Part shown: positions 55,745-64,000 of the stretch, piece after piece
Layout of the letters: each line of letters starts with the position of its first letter
Position numbering within the stretch: the first letter of the stretch is position 1
Assembly: GCA_038373885.1 (NCBI GenBank)
Contig: JAWZYV010019552.1
Span: forward strand, 954,001-1,018,000
Length of the DNA stretch: 64,000 nt
Origin: Cheiracanthium punctorium
Lineage: Eukaryota > Arthropoda > Arachnida > Araneae > Cheiracanthiidae
Reading direction: 5' to 3'
Program-made: the position numbers and the translations under genes
Notes under the pieces: generated by a model
Database searches by the model: none
The model's input: the letters and a program-made list of their open reading frames with translations, nothing else
Told to the model about the DNA's origin: nothing

Positions 55745-56317
55745 CAGTGGTGGCCAAAATTGTGGACACTTTTGGAAACATTTTTTTCTTTTCTTCGTTC
55801 GTATACCTATAAAAAATGTAACGTTTCACAAAATGCAAACTCTTTTACATCATTTAAAAGGTAATTTAATACTGATTTCAATACAAAAAGCAAAATTAAA
55901 ATATTTCCAATATAAAAAATGTTAAACGGCAATAATTATCGAGATGCATTAGTTATTGAAAATTGCAGTGAGTTATCACTAGTTTGTAGGGTAGCCTTAA
56001 ATTTTTATTACAGCTTCACATCGATGTTTTATTGAGCTGACGAGAGTTTTAAGCTCAGAAAAATAACAGTGATTGACCTGTAAAGTTAGAAATTACAATC
56101 CCCTTCATCACTGTATTTGTTTATCAGATTAAAGTAATTATCAACTTTTATTCTATTACACACATTTAAATTTAGTTTTGTGCATTGAAATCAGTATTAA
56201 ATTTTCTTTAAAATGATATATGAGTTTGCATTTTGTGAAACATAGCACTTCCTATAAGCATGCAAAGTTAGAAAACCTAAACAGTTCCAAAAGTGTCCAC
56301 AATTTTGGCCACCACTG
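55745..56317. mobile_element. Tc1/mariner-like element O1 with long TIRs
   Basis: CAGTGGTGGCCAAAATTGTG and its complement form the ends, flanked by TA (55743-55744, 56318-56319). The inverted repeats extend, imperfectly, about 110 bp inward (TTTCACAAAATGCAAACTC in both arms). 573 bp, non-coding. Confidence 0.9.
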
Positions 56318-56509
56318 TATATTTGATGATTTATTGCCCAGTTTGGCGCCACAAAAAAATTACGTCCCCAAAACTGAACCAAGCTTGACGATGGCTTCCA
56401 CAATGGACGAGACACTGGCAAGCGCTCCAGTTTGTTAAAAAGGAAAAGTATTCTTAAAATAGGCCTGACGGAGATTGTAGGACACTTTTGTTGTTGTTGC
56501 TTATCCTCT
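56318..56509. repeat. Repeat related to 30835-30930
   Basis: GATTTATTGCCCAGTTTGGC, then GAGACACTGGCAAGCGCTCC parallels the segment at 30835 (ATCGCCAAGTTTGGCTCC, then GAGAAACTGGCCAACGCT), part of the degenerate J-associated repeat. Confidence 0.45.
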
Positions 56510-56513
56510 TTAA

Positions 56514-56789
56514 CCCATTTATGCCTAGCGTCCCTTTTTTGGGACGGCATTTTCGCTGTCATTCGAAAACGTTATTTATTTTTCCGAGCCTTTATTCGCG
56601 AGTATTGAACCTCAATTCCACAAAACATTTTAATATGGCCAAGTGGGATGTTGACATTTCAATTTTTATGCATAATGATTTTAAATGAAATCATCCCTTG
56701 TTCAAAAAGTTGACATCAGAAATTTATCAATGACTGCTGGTGTTAGCAAAAATCGAAGAAAGTCTCAAAAATATCCAGGCACGAATGGG
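56514..56789. mobile_element. Second piggyBac-like MITE family, Y1 (276 bp)
   Basis: TTAA flanks (56510-56513, 56790-56793). CCCATTTATGCCTAGCG on the left and GGCACGAATGGG on the right are inverted. A subterminal hairpin CGTCCC-TTTTTT-GGGACG occupies the same place as in Fam-B, though the sequence differs. Confidence 0.85.
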
Positions 56790-56797
56790 TTAAAGAT

Positions 56798-57465
56798 CTG
56801 ACATAAGTCAGATCAACTCCAATAGATTGTTGACCGACAGAAAGTCTATAACTAAAAGGGGAGCAGATGTTAAGTCCTCCTTAGAAAGTCCGACGCAACT
56901 CAGTATGTGCTCTGGAGAGGCTGGATGATCACAGCATTTCTTGCAAGTGGGGTGGAATTTCTTGCCATGTTCGTACGAAAGGCACTTAAGGTGGCCACTT
57001 TTAAGTCTAGCAAGTGCAGTCTGGGAGCCACGATCACATTTAATTTCCAGTCGAAAGCCAGGGGATGTTCCGGTGTACCATTGGTGCGCAGGTGGAATGC
57101 GTCAAATTGAATTTAATTTAGATTTTTCATTCGAGAACAGTTCTTGGTGAGTAAGCGAAACACCAGTGGTCGTTTCGTCCTCACTGCCTTCTTTTGCTAA
57201 TCTATCTGCAACCTCATTACCGTTTACGTGTGATGGGATCCATTGGAGATGGATGTCGTGGTTCTGAGACAGTTTCTTTAGTTTGAGCAGGATAGATATA
57301 CTGGTTTCATCGCCTGCAGAGGACCAGTCACTAAGATGTTGAAGTGCACTGCGGCTGTCCGATAAGATCCAAAGTTCACCGAATTCATAATCAATAGGTA
57401 AGATAGCGTCAAGTCCAACATTTATTGCAATTAATTCGCTCTTGAAGACAGAACACTTTTAGTAG
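56798..57465 (-). pseudogene. Non-LTR retrotransposon (LINE) RNase H and C-terminal relic
   Basis: Read on the minus strand from 57465: FKSELIAINVGLDAI, then WILSDSRSALQHLSDW, then WIPSHVNGNEVADRLAKEG. These match RNase HI motifs: the E of the second block, the D-S-x-S-A block and the final W-x-P-x-H...N-x-x-A-D block. The first D block is missing. After one stop near 57107 the frame continues to a C-rich tail, CKKCCDHPASPEHILSC, a C-x2-C...H...C arrangement usual at the end of such LINE ORF2 proteins, and stops near 56815. The reverse transcriptase is absent. It acted in target-primed retrotransposition when intact. Confidence 0.85.
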
Positions 57466-57940
57466 GCGATTTTAAGATGAGGGACCAACCTTCACCTGAA
57501 ATCGGCACCCCCAGAGGTATCGTTGAACATGGAGGACACTGGAGCCACGACGACGGATTTTACGTGCACCTGCTCTCGTGAGCGTACACGGTACCACAGC
57601 AGTCGAGCCGAGAGAGGAGTTCACCCTTCCAAGAACTGGCCAAGATGCTGCTTCACTTTCCGTGCTCTTGCGGAAACGGAGTTTAGTCACTAGGCCGCTG
57701 CGGAACTTGTCCAGCAAATGAAATATTAGGAGTTTGTTCATCACACAAGTGCAGTTACAACACGCTTCTTGTATCCTTACTGGTTTTAGTTTTTGATCCC
57801 TTTAAAACGCCAACCTCAAATATTAAGCTCGGAGAAATTTCAGTTATGGAACACTCATGCATTTCTTGGAGTACTTTTCTGCACCTATTTTCATTGTATG
57901 GGGTGCCAAAACTCATTCTTGCCCGCACAGTGTTTTGCTC
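57466..57940. other. Spacer with unidentified GC-richer frame
   Basis: A 90-codon minus-strand frame (57744-57472) reads FRSGLVTKLRFRKSTESEAA and onward with no domain I recognise. The piece at 57455-57480 (TTTTAGTAGGCGATTTTAAG) belongs to the EEP-derived J repeat. Confidence 0.4.
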
Positions 57941-57944
57941 TTAA

Positions 57945-58454
57945 CCCTTTAACGCGCAGTGTTCCCGTTCTGGGAACACCCAACTCTGACGTTTTGACTG
58001 TTGCCAGTCACGAAGAATAGATTGGATTTCTATCAAAATAGTAGCGGGTGACAGAGCTCTACGAGAATCCTTTACTTTTGAGCACGTCCTTTCCCGTCAA
58101 AAAAGGGTCACGATTACTTTTAACAGCACTGACATCTACTGAAAAATGGAAGAATGCGAGAACCAGCTGGATAGATGGCCCAATGCCAAAAAAGGTCAGC
58201 CGTTGCCATCGCTCGACTTAACTACCAGTAAGATGATGGACGACTGAAACGTTTATCGCGTGCCACAGATCTGGAGACCCTTTTTTGACGCAGACTGGCT
58301 GTGACGCACAGCCAGCTGCGTCATAAAAGGGTCTCTAGACCTTTGGCACGCGATGAACGTTTCGATCTTTTCCGCCCTCTTACTGGTAGTTAAGTCGAGC
58401 GATGACAACGGCTGCCCTTTTTTCAGCATTGGGAAACGGTTGCGCCTCAAAGGA
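57945..58454 (+). mobile_element. Fam-B copy 9, piggyBac-like foldback
   Basis: Full-length copy with TTAA at 57941-57944 and 58455-58458, CCCTTTAACGCGCAG with hairpin GTGTTCCC-GTTCT-GGGAACAC and right end GCGCCTCAAAGGA. The two arms flank the centre GCTGTGACGCACAGC near 58300. Confidence 0.9.
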
Positions 58455-58458
58455 TTAA

Positions 58459-60116
58459 GTGCAATTGCAAAAAGGTTCACGGTAAAAAAAAATAATAATA
58501 ACAAATCTTGTACGGATCCAACGAATGAGCAAGCTCTTTACAGCTTGTTGAAACTAGAATAATGAACTCGAAAGTTAGCATCTTCATCTGGTGAAATCTA
58601 AACAACATCTTCCATTATAAAAATACGAAATCAATAAAACCGACCGGTAACTAGACAAGGAGTTGAACCAGTCGCCGTAAAGTTCGAGAGAAGCCACCGA
58701 TGCCATGCCCTTTTCCTCGAAAAGGCAATGCAGAGATCCAACTCGCACTTGTTGAACTTTTCCATCAAGTGGTTTCAATCTCTCCGCTCCATCTTGACAT
58801 CATCCACTTTTTAAACTGACCTCCGCGAGAATCGAACGGGCTTCGAAAATCGCGCTGGGGGTTTTCAAAAGAATTCCCAAATTCCATTCGTCACACACAT
58901 ACTCTCTCAAAAGCCATTTAAAACTCCACCACCCACCCACCAAAATTATCCACTCGAGAAAAGGCACGACGACGGTTGTTTCCCCCACCACCACCACCGC
59001 TGCTGCCTTCAGCTTTTAAAATTTTCGCGTATTGCTTGCTCTTCGACACTTAAAACCCCCCGCTGCGTCTTCCACTCGCAGGGGCACCCGAGTTCAGGAG
59101 ACGACCTCCCCTTCCCCGTTTCAACCCAATTCTAAATAAATTAAGAGGAGCACTTTTCTGTTTTGAGACGTGACACGACCACTCAACTCCGACTATAGCA
59201 AAGAAAAGAAGACCCCGAGAGCTGGCTGCTGGTACAGCGAGTGGCGTGGAAAACAAGACTGCTTAAGAATATGAGTCCGTGGACGTTCCAGCAAATTTGT
59301 CTCGCCACATCGGATTGTCGAGTAGCTGGCTCCAGCATCAGAACTCGAATCTTTTACATTTTTTTTTCGGCAGTGGCGTATTCGAAAGACGTGCATGGGC
59401 CCTTCCTGCACTCATGCGTTACTGGGCTTCTTGGCCGTTTCCTCACCAAATCCATTTTTGTCGCTCCATTGACGAGAGAGAGACTTGTCCACTCCAGAGA
59501 GGGATGCATAAGCCAGACATCCATCTACCATCTGTCTATCTGCATTAGGGAGAGAGAGATTGCCCCCTCTCTCTCTCTCTATTTGTCCATCTCCACCGTA
59601 TTAAGTATCACCGATTCTGTCTCCGTTGCCATGGCGACACCGGAGGGGGGGGGATTGATTAGCAATTAAAGGCAGCAGAATTAATTATTATCCGCCGTGA
59701 CTGTAAAATGATCCCCCCCCCTCGAGTTTCCGTGAGTAGAGTAGAGTTGAGAGAGAAGTGGACTTAGACGACGCCAGGGCCAGGGAAGCTAAGAAGCTTC
59801 TGTGTGCTCCAGTGGGTTTCAACCTCTCCTCTTCCCCCCCGGCCCGTGCTGCGCCCCCACTTCTGGGGCGTGGGGGCGACAGTGGCGCAAGTCGTGCGAA
59901 AAGGGGGCTGACAGATGGGGAGTTAAGGAGCTCGTTATCCGTGCGGGAAGGGGGAGGGGGATGATGCAGTACAAATAGGTCGTAGAAAAAAAAATGAAAG
60001 AGCCGGAGAGGTAAATCGTGTCAAGGTCGTTGATTATAGAACGCGATTTTATTTTGTTAAAAAGCTCTGATGCCTAAGAATTAAGAATGTGTGTCCAACA
60101 AATGAAAATCTGCCTT
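58459..60116. other. GC-richer non-coding block
   Basis: Relatively C- and G-rich between 58800 and 59960 with many short CT, GA and C-runs ((GA)n/(CT)n at 59548-59580). Frames of 60-140 codons overlap in all directions (for example 59241-59669) and show no domain, so none is annotated. This could be a promoter-proximal or first-exon region, but there is no decisive signal beyond the X-box-like site. Confidence 0.4.
59625..59638. promoter_or_regulatory. RFX X-box-like palindrome
   Basis: GTTGCCATGGCGAC matches RYYNYYATRRNRAC at all positions and is nearly a perfect palindrome. It follows ACCGATTCTGTCTCC and a (CT)n run, as at 10860. Confidence 0.4.
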
Positions 60117-60194
60117 CCCTACTAGCAATTTTGCTCGGGCCGTCATCGGCTGGCTGCTTGGCCGGTGGTAGCCCGAGCAAAATTGCTAGTAGGG
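60117..60194. repeat. Perfect 24-bp hairpin (78 bp)
   Basis: Arms 60117-60140 and 60171-60194 are exactly complementary (from CCCTACTAGC inward to GCTCGGGC). The 30-nt loop has its own complementarity (CATCGGC/GCCGGTG). It may be a very short foldback MITE or a hairpin RNA. Confidence 0.85.
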
Positions 60195-60217
60195 TTATTG
60201 TTTCGGTCCACCGATTA

Positions 60218-60838
60218 CACTACTGGCCAAAAGTATTGCAAGTTTCAGAAACTAAACACTTTTCAAGATGAAGTCCCCTCTCCCCGTCAAAAAGAAAAAT
60301 CAATATAATGGATATTTTTTTAATGTCAACATGTTAGATGAATGATTTCAAAAGCAAGATAGCATCCAGTTAAAGAAAAAAAAATAATTATTTAATTTAT
60401 TGAAAACACAGCATAAAAAATACATAGGGTTATTATAGATATCCTAATCCATTTTGGCCTCCCCGAATAAAATTAAATAAAGAATCAATTTCAAAGTCTT
60501 CTGAAAAAAGAGGATAATAAATAAATGCGATTGAACTCAAGATCGTTTATTATGTTGCTGAGCAGCTTTGACTCGGATCACAACAGCCACTCTTTTAGAT
60601 AGAGAATCCACAATGTTTTACAACACTTCTTTCGGTGTTTCAGGGTGCCAACTTAAATGATGGGTTCCCGAAGCTCTCGTTCTGTTGTTTGGTGATTTTC
60701 AGGTATATTCTTTCCAATTATAGTACCTTAATTCTCAAAAATATTTAAATCTGGCCAATTTCCTGTCCATTTTTTCTGGGCTTACTCTTGAAAAGATGGT
60801 TAGATTTCTCAAACTTGCAATACTTTTGGCCAGTAGTG
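60218..60838 (-). mobile_element. Tc1-like element P1
   Basis: CACTACTGGCCAAAAGTATT and its complement at the right end, TA-flanked (60216-60217, 60839-60840). TIRs of about 32 bp include TTGCAAGTTT. The minus strand holds the C-terminal relic of its transposase (next entry); most of the gene is deleted. Confidence 0.9.
60540..60785 (-). pseudogene. Tc1 transposase C-terminal relic
   Basis: On the minus strand, PDLNIFEN (about 60760-60737) recalls the S-P-D-L-N-x-I-E-N catalytic block. After frame breaks, PETPKEVL and then NIVDSLSKRVAVVIRVKAAQ (to about 60548) recall the family's tail (x-L-x-x-S-M-P-x-R-x-x-x-V-I). Stops within W-x-x and before NIV confirm decay. DNA-binding domain and first aspartate are gone. 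Confidence 0.65.
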
Positions 60839-60954
60839 TAAAATGAATTCTCAGCAGACGAAAAAATTCCGCATTCAGCAATGATTCAGGAAGTTCATCA
60901 TTCTTCATCAGTGGATGTAGTATTAGCCTCCCTAGTTCCATAAAGCACTTGAAT

Positions 60955-61170
60955 TGGAATCTGAGTTAAAATCGCCTATTAAAACTGTTTAACAGTCTTC
61001 GCCAAGCTTATTCTAACTATACACTTCACCTTTATAAAGTCTGTTTGGAATTTTCCCATCATAATCCATGAGTGTGCCTTGTTTGTCATTCTTGTTTCGT
61101 AAAACACTTTCTGGAATTGAAATCTATATCGAAATCGCCTTCTAAAATCGTTTTAACAATTTTTGCATGG
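60955..61170 (-). repeat. EEP-derived repeat J, copy 4
   Basis: Inverted pair of units. AAAATCGCCTATTAAAACTG (about 60969) and GAAATCGCCTTCTAAAATCG (about 61130) are about 161 bp apart, with CATAATCCATGAGTGTGCCT between, matching units at 48531-48690 in reverse. Confidence 0.55.
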
Positions 61171-61407
61171 ACATTACATTTTCTTGTTTCTTGACATTTT
61201 CTTGTTTCAAATCAATTGACATCTTCTATAGACCCGAAATTTCGAATAAAGACACCAAAACTGTCACTCATTCGATTTAGGTCAAAGGGACCCGGTTTGT
61301 AGGTTAGGCAATGCTATTTGCAACAACTACCCATGGAAACATGATTCCCCTATTTGTGTCCTTATGGACAGAAATTTTTGAAGAAATTCTGTAGACAGAA
61401 ATTCTAG

Positions 61408-61980
61408 TGCTCTAGCGTTTAAACGGTGCATTCAGTTGAGCGCAAATTGGGTATGCATATTATAGGTCACCGTCATACAACCTGTGTAGATTTGTGTGTG
61501 TGTAAGATTTACGGTCTTCGTACAGGTCGTTAAGGGTGTATATGGAAGAACAAAAACTCTGTTTTTAGTCTTAGTACACACATTGAAATAAACTAATAGC
61601 ACCATGATCTACAAAAAATTCCAGAGGGTTCTTCCTAAACTGCTTTACGCACTGCAATAAGCGAAAAAGCTGTGGGTTTTGTGAAATGTTCAAAAAAAAA
61701 ATTCTTAAACATGGACCTGAGCTGCCAGATTTTTCGAAAATGTCCGATTTTTAAGAATTTTTTCTAAAAGTTTTGTAACCGATACAGATGGATCGTTTAT
61801 TTCAGTATGTAGTACAGCTTGTAAAGAAACAGTTTCAAAATGTTGAAGTGCCTGGCATCATTAGGTTATTTGTACTTATGTACCAAAATCACATGATTTT
61901 TTCAAACAACACCGTTAAAAATAATTCTTGTTTTGCTATACTGAGTGTTTGGAAAGTCGAGCACAGTCGCTCCAGATATT
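61408..61980 (+). mobile_element. Fam-A relic, copy 15, interrupted by repeat AA
   Basis: 61408-61535 is one diverged core unit (CTCTAGCGTTTAAACGGTGC to TACAGGTCGTTA). 61941-61978 is the diverged 3' end (GAGTGTTTGGAAAGTCGAGC, then CAGTCGCTCCAGA). Between them lies repeat AA copy 2. The head and microsatellite are gone. Confidence 0.7.
61536..61919. repeat. Repeat AA, copy 2 (empty site for Z2)
   Basis: It matches 52357-52678 joined to 53497-53585 with only small gaps, and reads TTTCAAAATGTTGAAGTGCC across the Z2 insertion point. Confidence 0.75.
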
Positions 61981-62229
61981 TTAATCTTTGCCCTCCTTTT
62001 TTAAGGTAAAACTTCTATGAGCATGAATTGCTGCGGTAGTATCAACTCCTTCATGGATGCCTACCAACCAATTTTTATTCGTACGAATACACTGGTGTAG
62101 TGGGTAAAAAATGTTTAGCGGTCGCATTCATTTGGGCGGGTACTGTCTATAAAATGCGTTTTCTTCTTTACTAAATCCTTTTCAGTCATCTAAAGATCCC
62201 GGATTTATTCCCTTTTTTCTGCTCAATCG
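61981..62229. other. Short spacer
   Basis: No recognised feature. Confidence 0.4.
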
Positions 62230-62231
62230 TA

Positions 62232-62632
62232 CACTGAAAAAAAAATCATTACAGCATAAAACGTGTGGGTAAACATAACGCCAACACGTTATGATGTTGG
62301 CGTTACGTTTATCCACAGGTTGTGCTGTAGACTGTGCCAATTTGCTATACAATGTTCTTCGTGATTGGTTTATCAACGTCATTACGTCGTTTTGTGCGTG
62401 GATTTACAACACACAGTGATGTATCATTTTACAGCACAGCGTGTAGGTGTAAACGTAACGCCAACCCGTTGTGATGTAGACTGTGCCAGTTGTCATAGAA
62501 CCATTGCCCTTAGGTTCTTCGTGATTGGCTTATCAATGTCATTACGTCATTTTTTGAGTGGATTTACAACGCACTGTGCTGTATTGTTTCACAACAATAT
62601 GTGTGGTAAAATTGCAGGTATTTCTTGCAGTG
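62232..62632. mobile_element. TA-flanked MITE X1 with internal duplication
   Basis: CACTG at the left and CAGTG at the right, each flanked by TA. The interior contains two units about 158 bp apart sharing GTAGACTGTGCCA, GTTCTTCGTGATTGG and TATCAA-GTCATTACGTC. Ends are short, so the boundary call is moderate. Confidence 0.6.
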
Positions 62633-62634
62633 TA

Positions 62635-63609
62635 AAATTAATTTTTCGACAGTGTGGAAATTATTTTTAGGGAAATAAGCCTGACATGATGGAGCGACTT
62701 TTAATAACTGCAGTGGATTTGTAGGCGAAGAAAAGGGATCATTTTAAAAAAGTCAAGCCAAAAAGAACAACCTGTACAGATTTTATAAATTTGCAGAAAG
62801 TTTATAAATCTTAAAAGTATTTCAAAGTTTATGTTGCTTCCCAGTAACCCATGAAAAGGAGTACAGGATAATCGTCACTTTCTTTGAGTTAGTAGGTGGA
62901 GGATATTATAGAAAAGGCTGATGGATAAATGTCAATGTGTTTGTGGATTAAGGCCGATTGACTGCACTAGGGTTCTAGGCCTATAGGAGGAAGGCCCTCA
63001 GTGGGGGACTTTCTAAGCAATACTAGCCGTATTTAAGCGAGGGTTCGGAGAAAACCACGGAAAACTTCGAACGGCTAGGTCGACAAGCGCAACCAGGGAG
63101 GATCAAGAGAAGAAACTCTCAGCCACTGGTGGGGCCGATGTTTGTCAAAGATTTGTTGAACTATTTTTGAAATGAAGTGTCTTTGAAAGGTTTAGAGGGA
63201 AAACTGAATTTTAATTCCCTTTTCAAGTTCTCTGAGAATGCAAAAAAACTGATTATTCTTAACAAATTATAGCGCTTTTTTTTTGTGTGTGTGCATTTAT
63301 TGATATATTTAGTGGCAAAATAACTACTTTGCACGTATTCCTAAACCTGTAATCATTCTGGTAAAGCTAGAATTTATATTTAAATTTGGGAAAATTGGAG
63401 ATTTTTGGCAAACTTTTATGGGTAAGATTTTGTTATAAACCAAAAATGATGAACTTAAAAAGAAAGCCCGCTAAATAAATATATGTTGAGTTTTCGCTAT
63501 GTTATTTTACAGGTTATTAACAACACAAATCCACAAAAGAAATATTTAAAGATTTCTTGGTTATTTTTTAAAAACATCGACAGATGTAAAGACAATAATT
63601 CCATAATCT
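62635..63609. other. Unassigned spacer
   Basis: 62950-63130 is GC-richer and includes GAGGGTTCGGAGAAAACCAC; this could be a retroelement UTR or another repeat but has no partner in the window. The rest is AT-rich. Confidence 0.35.
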
Positions 63610-63617
63610 TACGCAAG

Positions 63618-63792
63618 TAGGGATGGACGCGAGACGGCTTTTTGCGAGACGAGACAGAGATTTACAGCTTTTTTGCGAGACGAGACAAACATTTTTAACA
63701 TTATGATATAGGGATTTTTGCGAGACGAGACAAAATTTTCGGCTTTTTTGCGAGACGCGAGACTCCAATTTTTCGTCTCGCGTCCATCCCTA
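63618..63792. mobile_element. hAT MITE F, copy 2 (175 bp)
   Basis: Same ends and length as 29858-30032, with a perfect 8-bp duplication TACGCAAG (63610-63617, 63793-63800). Confidence 0.9.
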
Positions 63793-64000
63793 TACGCAAG
63801 CGTCTCTGGTGGATCGAATTTCTAGAGGGTGAGTTTTGCTGCAAAACGGCTTTTCTCGAATGTTAGTTATGCATCAAAACGACATTTTCAGCCTTTTTTT
63901 AAGGTCTTAATATGTTTATTTTGGTCCAAATCACTATGGCAGTTCGATTCGTCTTAAAAATGAGACGAACACGGTGAGATATGAATAATTTAATGCCTTT

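Noticed and set aside
57472..57744. 90-codon minus-strand frame as a retroviral protease or gag piece
   Set aside because: No D-T/S-G active-site motif or zinc knuckle is visible; similarity was only impressionistic.
59241..59669. 142-codon plus-strand frame as a gene
   Set aside because: It overlaps several other frames on both strands, ends in low-complexity CT/G runs and shows no domain.

Overview
This window looks like the interior of a large, repeat-rich animal genome, either intergenic DNA or a very long intron. It is AT-rich, full of microsatellites and packed with eukaryotic transposable elements. There is no operon structure, rRNA gene or dense ORF layout. An arthropod is the best guess, and I lean weakly toward a chelicerate such as a spider. 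The basis for that is a decayed LINE RNase H domain of a type I associate with spider genomes, plus the mix of hAT, piggyBac, Tc1, pogo and Helitron-like elements. I found no intact protein-coding gene. The best host-gene hints are one candidate 41-nt internal exon (19265-19305) and one small spliced-looking minus-strand fragment (24257-24680).

The dominant repeat, called Fam-A here, has 14 recognisable copies plus one relic. Each copy starts with a hairpin (ACTTTCC...GGAAAGT). This is followed by about 100 bp of head, a TATG/TG microsatellite, one to five core units of about 173 bp, a subterminal inverted copy of the left end (TGTTCGGAAAGT), and a short 3' palindrome (GGAGTCACTCC) ending CAGA at a T-run. 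A second family, Fam-H (24686-26653; about 16925-18420), has the same plan and the same 173-bp period with different sequence. This layout resembles non-autonomous Helentron/HINE elements such as DINE-1 or pearl. A canonical Helitron end (hairpin + CTAG, at 40427) also occurs.

The second major family (Fam-B, nine copies plus a diverged relative) is piggyBac-like. It has TTAA flanks, CCCTTT...AAAGGG ends, a subterminal hairpin and, in many copies, inverted arms over 100 bp long. Other elements include hAT (774-1498, 8813-10312, and two 175-bp MITEs with perfect 8-bp duplications), pogo/Tigger-like (44238-44681, 49807-50881, about 43982-45968), Tc1/mariner-like (23637-24180, 45976-46960, 55745-56317, 60218-60838, 62232-62632), and CAGGGTGTCTA elements with 5-bp duplications (47887-48431, 52679-53496). 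There are also degenerate endonuclease (EEP) and LINE relics.

Layout. 0-4.4 kb: hAT element and Fam-A copies. 4.7-6.45 kb: a 1.75-kb palindromic minisatellite abutting a broken Fam-A copy. 8.2-10.4 kb: a three-layer nest. 11-23 kb: Fam-B, Fam-A and Fam-H elements in sparse sequence. 23.6-26.7 kb: Tc1 relic, spliced fragment and Fam-H1. 27-32.6 kb: Fam-B cluster, a hAT MITE and EEP relics. 33-40.4 kb: GC-rich duplicated segment, tandem repeats and a Helitron. 40.5-52 kb: Fam-A copies, pogo nest and a long foldback. 52-64 kb: repeat pair with a clean insertion, Tc1 elements, LINE relic, hairpin and MITEs. The layers interrupt one another, so insertion order can be read in several places, and two older repeats preserve empty-site versions of Fam-A insertion points.
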